Source: Nitrosomonas ureae (GTDB taxonomy: Bacteria; Pseudomonadota; Gammaproteobacteria; Burkholderiales; Nitrosomonadaceae). Taken from it: DNA of 64,000 bases. This document shows, piece by piece, positions 34,996-42,308 of this stretch. The notes beneath the pieces are model-generated. The model did no database searches, had not been told where the DNA came from, and saw only the letters and a list, made by a program, of their open reading frames with translations. Both the position numbers and the translations under genes were made by a program. Location of the stretch: contig NZ_FNUX01000011.1 in the NCBI RefSeq assembly GCF_900108305.1, positions 1 through 64,000 of the forward strand, in the 5' to 3' direction. Position 1 is the first letter of the stretch; every line of letters starts with the position of its first letter.

Positions 34996-37900
34996 GCGAT
35001 TTACATAAGGAAATCAATTTCGAGGTTGAAATCTGTGATCATCTGGCCGCTAACGGCTGGCTGACTGCGCAAGGCGATGCGGCAAACTATGACCGCACAC
35101 GGGCATTATTTCCGGCAGATGTGCTGGCTTGGGTGCAGGATACCCAACCGAAGGCATGGGAAGCACTGGTGAAGAACCACGGCGCACAGGCGGCGGATGT
35201 GTTGCTGGGGCGGTTGCGGGATTCACTCAACCAGCGCGGCACGTTAGACGTTTTACGCCACGGAATTGAACTGCTTGGGCTTAGGCAACCGCTCATGCTT
35301 GCCCAATTCAAACCCGCCTTGGCTATGAACCCGGATATTCTCGTCAAATACGCCGCTAATCGGCTGCGGGTTGTGCGGCAATTGCGCTATTCGCTGCACA
35401 ATGAGAATTCGCTTGATTTGGGTTTGTTTCTGAACGGGATTCCGGTTGCTACGTCGGAATTAAAAACCAACTTCACTCAGTCGGTGGAGGATGCGATTGA
35501 TCAATATCGCTTCGATCGCGAACCGCGCCCGAAGGGGCAGGGCAGTGCTGAACCGTTATTGTCTTTCCCCAATGGCGCATTGGTGCATTTCGCGGTGAGT
35601 AATAGCGAAGTGCATATGACCACGCGGCTGGAAGGAGCAGCAACGCGCTTTTTGCCATTCAACCGGGGCGATAACGGCGCGGCGGGCAATCCACCCAACG
35701 AACAAGGGTATCGCACCGCTTATTTATGGGAAGAAATCTGGGCGCGGAATAGCTGGCTGGAGATTTTGGGCCGGTATCTGGTGACGCAGAAGGACGAGAA
35801 AAAACAGATTAAGAAAATCATCTTCCCGCGTTTTCATCAGTTGGATGCAACGCGCAAGCTGCTGGCGGCGGTGTTGCAGGAAGGCGCGGGCGGTAAATAC
35901 CTGATCCAGCATTCGGCGGGCTCAGGCAAAACCAATTCAATTGCATGGTCGGCGCATTTTCTGGCCGATTTGCACAATGCCGGCCATGAAAAACTGTTTG
36001 ATACCGTGTTGGTGGTTTCTGACCGCACTGTGCTGGATGATCAGTTACAGGAAGCGATTTTCGATTTTGAGCGCACCGCTGGCGTGGTCGCCACGATCAA
36101 AGGGGAGGGCGCTAGTAAAAGTGCGGAATTGGCGGCGGCGCTGTCCGGCGGCAAGAAAATTGTGGTTTGCACCATCCAGACTTTCCCTTTCGCGCTTAAG
36201 GCCGTGCAGGAATTGGCTGCAACGCACGGTAAGCGCTTTGCTGTAATTGCGGATGAAGCGCATTCGTCGCAAACCGGAGAGGCTGCGGCCAAACTGAAAG
36301 CCGTGCTATCGGCGGAAGAATTGCAAGAACTGGCCGACGGCGGGGAAATCAGCACCGAAGACATACTGGCCGTGCAAATGGAAAACAGGGCGGCGGAAAG
36401 CGGCATTACCTATGTGGCTTTTACCGCGACACCCAAAGCCAAAACCCTTGAACTGTTTGGACGATTGCCCAATCCTGATTTGCCAGCCGGTGCGGACAAT
36501 CTGCCTGCGCCGTTTCATGTCTATTCGATGCGGCAAGCCATTGAAGAAGGCTTCATCCTCGATGTGCTGCAAAACTATACCCCTTATAAATTAGCGTTCA
36601 AACTCGCGCATGATGGCAAAGAACTGGATGATAAAGAAGTCGAGCGTAACGAAGCCCTGAAAGGCATTATGCGCTGGGTCAGGCTGCATCCTTACAATAT
36701 CAGCCAGAAAGTGCAGGTGGTGGTCGAACATTTCCGCGAAAATGTAGCCCTTTTGCTGAATGGCAAAGCAAAAGCCATGGTGGTGGTCGGAAGCCGCATT
36801 GAAGCGGTGCGCTGGCGGCTGGCGATTGATGTCTATATCAAAGCCCAAGGCTACAAAATCGGCACGCTGGTGGCGTTTTCCGGTGAGGTCAACGATAGCC
36901 AGTCAGGCAGCGAGCCGTTCAGCGAAACCAGCAGGACCATGAACCCGAACCTGAAAGGGCAGGGTATCCGTGAGGCTTTCAATACAGAAGACTATCAAAT
37001 CCTGCTGGTTGCCAACAAATTTCAAACCGGATTCGATCAGCCCCTGTTGTGCGGGATGTATGTCGATAAACGGCTGGCAGGCATTACGGCGGTGCAAACC
37101 TTATCTCGCCTCAATCGCGCCCATCAGGGCAAAGATACTACTTATGTGGTGGACTTCGTGAATGACCCGGAAGAAATTCTGACCGCCTTCCTTGCCTATT
37201 ACGAAACCGCAGAATTAGCCAACGTCACCGACCCGCACCTGGTTTATGATTTACGCATGAAGCTGGACGCGGCGGGTTTTTATGATGAGTTTGAGGTCAA
37301 TCGTGTGGTTGAGGTGGAGTTTAACCCGAAGGCCAGGCAAAGCGATCTGGCCGGAGCGGTAGAGCCAGTCGTCGCCCGGATTTTGCATCGTTACAAAGCG
37401 GCTCAGGAAAAGCTGAAAGCGGCCAATGCCAGGGAAGATGGCAAAGCAGCCGAAGATGCCGAGAACGAAATGAACGCGCTTATCCTGTTCAAACATGATA
37501 TGGGCGCATTCCAGCGTATGTATGCGTTCCTTTCCCAGATATTCGATTATGGCAACACCGCCATTGAGAAACGTTTTATCTTCTACAAAAGATTGATTCC
37601 ACTGCTGGAGTTCGGACGGGAACGAGAAGGGCTTGACCTCTCCAAGGTCATGCTGACGCACCATAACCTGAAAGTTGAGGGAAAGCGGACATTAGCCCTG
37701 GTCGATGGCGAATATCCAAAACTGATGCCAATGGAAGGCGCAGGTACCGGGCAAGTTCGGGAAAAAGAAACAGCATATCTGGTGGAAATTATTGCCAGGG
37801 TGAACGATTTGTTTGAAGGTGAATTGTCCGATGACGACCAGCTTATTTATGTTAACAATGTCATCAAAGGTAAGTTGCTGGAATCGAAAACACTGGTTCA

Positions 37901-38114
37901 GCAAGCTGCCAACAACACCAAACAGCAGTTTGCCAACTCGCCTGACCTGTCCAACGAGTTGATGAATGCCATTATGGATGCCTTGGCCGCCCATAGCACC
38001 ATGAGCAAACAAGCCCTGGAGTCAGAAAAAGTGCGCAGCGGATTGCGGGATATTTTGCTCGGCCCGGCACAACTTTATGAGGCGCTTAGGGAAAAATCGG
38101 AAGGACATCCGTGA
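34992..38114 (+). CDS. hsdR: Type I restriction enzyme motor/nuclease subunit
   Basis: The 1040-residue HsdR translocates DNA with ATP and cuts it away from the recognition site. The N-terminal nuclease shows ATSELKTNFTQSVEDAIDQY near 150-170 (the E-x-K of PD-(D/E)xK). The helicase part has Walker A QHSAGSGKTNS near 305-315, VIADEAHSSQ (DEAH) near 418-427, and AFTATPK. The C-terminal helical part binds HsdM. It appears complete and the ATGA overlap links it to the upstream PIN gene. An OLD-type ATPase remnant overlaps its stop. Confidence 0.95.
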   Translation: MSDLHKEINFEVEICDHLAANGWLTAQGDAANYDRTRALFPADVLAWVQDTQPKAWEALVKNHGAQAADVLLGRLRDSLNQRGTLDVLRHGIELLGLRQPLMLAQFKPALAMNPDILVKYAANRLRVVRQLRYSLHNENSLDLGLFLNGIPVATSELKTNFTQSVEDAIDQYRFDREPRPKGQGSAEPLLSFPNGALVHFAVSNSEVHMTTRLEGAATRFLPFNRGDNGAAGNPPNEQGYRTAYLWEEIWARNSWLEILGRYLVTQKDEKKQIKKIIFPRFHQLDATRKLLAAVLQEGAGGKYLIQHSAGSGKTNSIAWSAHFLADLHNAGHEKLFDTVLVVSDRTVLDDQLQEAIFDFERTAGVVATIKGEGASKSAELAAALSGGKKIVVCTIQTFPFALKAVQELAATHGKRFAVIADEAHSSQTGEAAAKLKAVLSAEELQELADGGEISTEDILAVQMENRAAESGITYVAFTATPKAKTLELFGRLPNPDLPAGADNLPAPFHVYSMRQAIEEGFILDVLQNYTPYKLAFKLAHDGKELDDKEVERNEALKGIMRWVRLHPYNISQKVQVVVEHFRENVALLLNGKAKAMVVVGSRIEAVRWRLAIDVYIKAQGYKIGTLVAFSGEVNDSQSGSEPFSETSRTMNPNLKGQGIREAFNTEDYQILLVANKFQTGFDQPLLCGMYVDKRLAGITAVQTLSRLNRAHQGKDTTYVVDFVNDPEEILTAFLAYYETAELANVTDPHLVYDLRMKLDAAGFYDEFEVNRVVEVEFNPKARQSDLAGAVEPVVARILHRYKAAQEKLKAANAREDGKAAEDAENEMNALILFKHDMGAFQRMYAFLSQIFDYGNTAIEKRFIFYKRLIPLLEFGREREGLDLSKVMLTHHNLKVEGKRTLALVDGEYPKLMPMEGAGTGQVREKETAYLVEIIARVNDLFEGELSDDDQLIYVNNVIKGKLLESKTLVQQAANNTKQQFANSPDLSNELMNAIMDALAAHSTMSKQALESEKVRSGLRDILLGPAQLYEALREKSEGHP

Positions 38115-38250
38115 ATATTCTTATTGATACCATCCGGGTTGCTGGTTTTAGAGGCATTAAAAATCTTGAGATTTCATTACCGCGTAAACTGTGTTGATTG
38201 GTGCCAATAATTCAGGCAAGACCTCGTTAATAATGGTGCGCTTGGCATAA
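38111..38250 (+). pseudogene. OLD-family ATPase remnant, frameshifted after 24 codons
   Basis: A GTG at 38111 overlaps the hsdR stop (GTGA) and reads MNILIDTIRVAGFRGIKNLE, then a strand that breaks at a TGA. In the next frame the protein resumes as TVLIGANNSGKTSLI, the Walker A loop of OLD/RecF-type ATPases, and stops at 38250. One base appears lost in an A-run near 38187-38190. Nothing of the rest of the gene remains. Complete relatives are ATPases, often with Toprim nuclease, used in phage defence; this fragment shows the ancestral operon carried one. Confidence 0.75.
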
Positions 38251-38253
38251 ATT

Positions 38254-38673
38254 CTAAGCATGTATATTTTTTGTTAATTTTCGTTTTAGCTTTTTATTGG
38301 AAATTGACTTTAAATATTTTTTCAAACTTACCAGCTTACGTTTGCGGTCATGAATTTCCGGCCAGAACTTCAATGTACGTTTGACGTAGAGCAAAAAGAT
38401 CGTTGTTTTACGCTTGTTCTTGCCACTGGGGCTTTGCAGTAACACCTGTTCTCTGAAATGTTTGTCAAGCTTGCCGAGAATGCCGGCTTCTTCAAACGCT
38501 TCCAGTGCCGCTACCTGCCGGTTACTGAGTTTTTTCTCCAGTTTCCCAGTGGGGATAATCCATTGGCGTTCCTGCCGGCTGGTAATCAGATATACCTTAA
38601 GCTTTGTTTTGCTCATGACGACAGGTACTACCGCGATGCGCTTTTTCTTATGATGTTGTTTCTTGCTAGTCAT
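38254..38673 (-). CDS. Basic Nudix hydrolase (diphosphoinositol-polyphosphate-phosphohydrolase-like)
   Basis: The 139-residue protein has a Nudix fold: RQWIIPTGKLEKKLS then AALEAFEEAGILGKL, with the EExG part of the Nudix box intact (Glu61, Glu62, Gly64). The usual Arg before the box helix is replaced by Leu, and the first box Glu is not in its normal place, so the box is imperfect. The ends are strikingly basic: MTSKKQHHKKKR at the start and KRKLVSLKKYLKSISNKKLK near the end, which fits binding to a polyanion. It lies 142 bases after a ParA-like gene and a CHAD gene on the same strand. A polyphosphate or diphosphoinositol-type substrate is inferred, not shown. Confidence 0.75.
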   Translation of the reverse strand: MTSKKQHHKKKRIAVVPVVMSKTKLKVYLITSRQERQWIIPTGKLEKKLSNRQVAALEAFEEAGILGKLDKHFREQVLLQSPSGKNKRKTTIFLLYVKRTLKFWPEIHDRKRKLVSLKKYLKSISNKKLKRKLTKNIHA

Positions 38674-38815
38674 AACCCCGCTTACTTTCTGCCGCTAGAT
38701 GGGCGTTTTGATAGCGTTTATTATCAGCCACAGCTATCAATACAAATCAAATAGAATTCTATCGTTATATCGAACCCATAATTCCCGATCCGGTTTCATA
38801 TTTCAAGCGCTACAT

Positions 38816-39568
38816 TTATGCTAGCTTTTTGGCGGTTTCTGAAACCTCTTCCCAAAGTTCGTGATAGGCGTAGCTAGCTTGCCTGGACTTAGCAAAAGTA
38901 TCAACAGGTGCTTTGTGCACGCCCATTTTCTCGATATCCGATGAATAAGGAATGACCGTATTCAAAAATATTTTATATCTCGCAGACATGGCTTCCATTG
39001 TTGCTTTATGCAGAGATTTTTGCGCCTGAACCATCGAGAAAAAAGGAATGATCTTATCTTGCGGATAATCATTATCCTTAAAAAAAGCCATCAGTTGCTC
39101 AAAAGTCCGTTCTGAAAGCGTAGTGGGTATAACGGGAACCAGTACCATATCGGATGCAATAAATATGGATTCCGACAGATGGCTAATAGATGGAGGACAA
39201 TCCAATACCACTAAGTCATATTCTTTGTTGAAGCCTTTTAATACGCGTTTCAAACGATTCTTGCGTTTATTGAAACCGGCCAGTAGCGTGTCAAAGTTAC
39301 GGAAACTCAAGTGTGCCGGAATAATATCCAGATTTTCAAAGTCACTTGCTTTAATGTGTTTTACCAGGTTTTCATAAGCTTTAAAAAAGCGCTTAGCCCA
39401 TTTCTTTGAGGATGGTTGGACTCTGAAATAAAAGGACGATGCACCCTGAGGATCCAAGTCGATGAGTAATGTTTTTGCCCCGGATTTGGCAGCCCAATAG
39501 GCAAGATTGACTGAAGTAGCCGTTTTTCCAACACCTCCCTTCATGCTATAGCAAGCAATCACTTTCAT
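38816..39568 (-). CDS. ParA/MinD-family P-loop ATPase without a ParB partner
   Basis: The 250-residue protein begins MKVIACYSMKGGVGKTATSV with the deviant Walker A KGGVGKTA typical of ParA/MinD; LLIDLDPQGASSF (Walker A') and LVVLDCPPSI (Walker B) follow. It has no N-terminal helix-turn-helix and no C-terminal amphipathic membrane helix, so it resembles nucleoid-gliding, cargo-positioning ParA proteins. It starts 4 bases inside the CHAD gene stop (ATGA), and no parB-like gene is present. I infer that the CHAD protein, or a particle it coats, is the cargo. Confidence 0.85.
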   Translation of the reverse strand: MKVIACYSMKGGVGKTATSVNLAYWAAKSGAKTLLIDLDPQGASSFYFRVQPSSKKWAKRFFKAYENLVKHIKASDFENLDIIPAHLSFRNFDTLLAGFNKRKNRLKRVLKGFNKEYDLVVLDCPPSISHLSESIFIASDMVLVPVIPTTLSERTFEQLMAFFKDNDYPQDKIIPFFSMVQAQKSLHKATMEAMSARYKIFLNTVIPYSSDIEKMGVHKAPVDTFAKSRQASYAYHELWEEVSETAKKLA

Positions 39569-41085
39569 TTTGAATCTCCTGTTTTTGCCGCCTCAAATAC
39601 CAGATCAAACTCAATGGTCATGTTTTCCGTGAAAAAATCCGCTAATGCATTCTCAACTTTAGGGCGCTCTTCTAATTTTTTTTGATGCAAGATTGCTACC
39701 AAACCACTCAACGCTTTAGACATTTCGATCCGGGTATCATCAACATAGCTGCTTAAAAATTCTATTTGGATGCAATAATCATTGTAGTTACCTAATATTG
39801 TTTGTATCTTTTTAATTTTACCGGCTATTTTTCCTGTACGTCTCTTTGGTAATAAATCAGCAAAAAATTCGATCAAGTAGCGTAGCTTCTTAAATTCAAT
39901 ACGTAATTCATGAATTTTTTCATCGGCTGACTGACTATCAATAGCCGCACTCATTGCCAGCATTTTATGATAGCGCTTTAACAATAATTTTTTTACCACT
40001 TGCAATACTGGTGTTGATGCCATTGGTGTCTGATAAGCGGAGTGCTGGGATAATTCTGCGGTACAGATAGCCAGATCGGCCCTGTAGTTGTCAGAAGACA
40101 AATATCCCGCCACTTTATTTTTTTCTTGTTTACGCTGTTTCTTAATTAAACTATAAAGCTCGGTTAAGCCACTTCCAAAATTTTCTGGCAACATCGCACG
40201 ATAATTGTCCTGGGCCAGTAAAAATACGTCCAGATCCCGCAGCTTATTCGTTTTGCTTGCAATTGAAGAGAGTCTGGGTCTTAGCGCATCAATCATTGTT
40301 GCCGGCAATGCTTTTTTTAACAGACTGATTAATGATCTTAATTTTCGAATGTTCACTCGAAATTGATGCAAAAACTCGGTATCGGTATCTGCAATTACGC
40401 CGCCAACATGAAGTCTTGCCTGATCAAGCATCGCAACAGCCATTGCTCGCACCGCTGGTTCTGTTTGCATATCCTCGGTCAAGGGCGGCAGACTATATTG
40501 TTTTGGTTCAAGGGCATGGATAGCTTGCCCCATTAATAAAAATCTCAATCCGAAATCATTAACTTTTGCTTTAATGCAAGGTCTGAGTAACCGTACAGCG
40601 CTGGTGTAATATTTTGCATACCCGCGCAATGCCTGGAGTGTGAAATAACAGGTAATTTTGCCGCCAACCGCCGATTGTGTTAAACGACCCTTCACCACGA
40701 TTTTTTGATTGTCATTGCGCAGTGAAAAATCCGTTTCAAGCAAGTTTAGAGATGCGATCGGTAATACTGCGCGTAAACCAATTAATTTTTGCAATTTATT
40801 CTTAACCGGACTCTCTGAAAATTCCCACCAGAATCTAACATCGCTTGTTGCTTTTACTTCGTCAATGCAACCAGAGTGGTCAAGGAGTTGAAACTTCTGC
40901 TTATCCACTTGGTAAAGCAAATAACCCGCGTGCCATAGATGAGCATCAAAATCATCGTAAAATTGCAGCGTCGACGCTGTAGCCGGATTAGCATCAGTAT
41001 CAAATTCAGATGATATTGCCGTGAGGATGTCGGTGTTCTTGATCGCCTCGTTTAATTCCCAGGTATTTACCGGTAAAGAATTCAT
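39565..41085 (-). CDS. CHAD-domain protein with CYTH-like N-terminal region
   Basis: The 506 residues divide into an N-terminal ~200-residue part with strands like QFYDDFDAHLWHAGYLLYQV that resembles a degenerate CYTH (triphosphate tunnel) domain, and a helical CHAD domain from about 215 to 495. CHAD marks are FLHQFRVNIRKLRSLISLL, LRDLDVFLL, KIHELRIEFKKLRYLIEFF and TILGNYND: helices lined with conserved His, Arg and Lys. CHAD proteins bind polyphosphate, and in Ralstonia they attach to polyphosphate granules. Here it is the first gene of a CHAD-ParA-Nudix series. Cytosolic; whether the CYTH-like part is catalytic is doubtful. Confidence 0.85.
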   Translation of the reverse strand: MNSLPVNTWELNEAIKNTDILTAISSEFDTDANPATASTLQFYDDFDAHLWHAGYLLYQVDKQKFQLLDHSGCIDEVKATSDVRFWWEFSESPVKNKLQKLIGLRAVLPIASLNLLETDFSLRNDNQKIVVKGRLTQSAVGGKITCYFTLQALRGYAKYYTSAVRLLRPCIKAKVNDFGLRFLLMGQAIHALEPKQYSLPPLTEDMQTEPAVRAMAVAMLDQARLHVGGVIADTDTEFLHQFRVNIRKLRSLISLLKKALPATMIDALRPRLSSIASKTNKLRDLDVFLLAQDNYRAMLPENFGSGLTELYSLIKKQRKQEKNKVAGYLSSDNYRADLAICTAELSQHSAYQTPMASTPVLQVVKKLLLKRYHKMLAMSAAIDSQSADEKIHELRIEFKKLRYLIEFFADLLPKRRTGKIAGKIKKIQTILGNYNDYCIQIEFLSSYVDDTRIEMSKALSGLVAILHQKKLEERPKVENALADFFTENMTIEFDLVFEAAKTGDSK

Positions 41086-41460
41086 TTTTTAATTTCTAAA
41101 TGTCCTTATATATCATTGTCAGTTTCAATTTGGATGGAAGTCAAATTGAGGTTGTAATCCTATTCAGGAAATTCATTTCCACGATGATAACGGTTTTTAA
41201 GATAAGAGGTAACTATTCCAACCTGATGATTCTTTTTATTAGAAATTAGCTGGTTACAATTCCTATGGTTGCGTGATTAATACCTGGCGAGAAAGAGTTT
41301 GGATTATCTTTTCAGGTTTGTATGCTTATAGCGCCTCATCTGTATTCCTTCTATTTGATCGTTCGAGATGTTTAAATGGTAACGCAGCTTGCCTTCTGCT
41401 AATCTTACAAAAGTTGCACTTCAAACTTGAATTCGTCGAACAATAAGCGATCGTAATATC
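41086..41460. other. Divergent intergenic region, CHAD gene and rlpA
   Basis: About 375 AT-rich bases carrying the promoters of two divergent units. No clear promoter boxes, repeats or small genes could be assigned. Confidence 0.4.
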
Positions 41461-42168
41461 ATGAAAATAAAGTGTATCTACAGTCTTCTCACCTTACTTC
41501 TCTGCGGATGCGCAACAACGTCATGGCAGAGCGATACTTTACCTTCACCACTATCTGGCGATGAAATAGCGGTTAATCACAGTACTGAACGAATACTCGA
41601 AGCACGTGAGCAGATATTAAACGAACCTAAGCAAACAAAAGTTTCAGCCCCATCGGTTATTAGCCAGGGAAAAACAGAAGACTCGGCACAAAAGCCTCTG
41701 TGGCCATCTGAAACAGGCATCGCAACTTACTATGCCCATGATATGGAAGGGCGCACCACTGCAAGTGGCGAACCTTATGACCCTGAGCAATTGACAGCAG
41801 CTCATCGCACAATACCCATCGGCAGCAGTGTGCGGGTGATTAATCTGAAAACCAGGCAGCAAGCCATAGTACGTATTAATGATCGTTGGGGCGGCGGTGG
41901 GGACCGAATTATTAACCTATCAAAGCAGGCCTCAATTCAACTTGGTTTTGGCTCTGCTGGTACCGTGCCTGTGCAGCTTGATGTGGAATCACTTCCATCC
42001 GGTGCCCAACCAAGAGCCAGAATTCAAACATTACCGTCCCGCATCGAAGAGAGCAGTGCAAAAAATCAATCGAGATTAAAAATTTGTCAAAATGAAGCAG
42101 ATATCCTTGGGTTAACCGAAAATTTCTATCGCAATCATGTGACAGCCTGTTTATCACGTCGTGAATAG
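41461..42168 (+). CDS. rlpA: RlpA-family lipoprotein
   Basis: The 235-residue product has a lipoprotein signal MKIKCIYSLLTLLLCGCATT (lipobox LCGC) and a double-psi beta-barrel of the RlpA type: GIATYYAHDMEGRTTASGEP, LTAAHRTIPIGSSVRVINL, VRINDRWGGGGDRIINLSKQ. RlpA proteins act at the septum; some are lytic transglycosylases cutting peptide-stripped glycan. The usual VNDRGPF segment reads INDRWGGGG here, so activity may differ. No SPOR domain is present; instead there is a ~70-residue basic tail. It precedes the EF-hand membrane protein by 140 bases. Confidence 0.85.
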   Translation: MKIKCIYSLLTLLLCGCATTSWQSDTLPSPLSGDEIAVNHSTERILEAREQILNEPKQTKVSAPSVISQGKTEDSAQKPLWPSETGIATYYAHDMEGRTTASGEPYDPEQLTAAHRTIPIGSSVRVINLKTRQQAIVRINDRWGGGGDRIINLSKQASIQLGFGSAGTVPVQLDVESLPSGAQPRARIQTLPSRIEESSAKNQSRLKICQNEADILGLTENFYRNHVTACLSRRE

Positions 42169-42308
42169 AATTTTCAAAAAATCAGTTCACCCAATAATTG
42201 AAATTAGCATATATTCGTTTTATCACTAAGAGGCATGTCTGGGGCTAGCTTGATTCAACAGTGGATGCATCACATTTATTAATCAACCGATATCACAAAA
42301 AGGAAATT

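Noticed and set aside
36041-36406. 121-codon and similar long frames opposite hsdR
   Set aside because: Antisense shadows of the higher-GC hsdR coding sequence with no protein-family signal.
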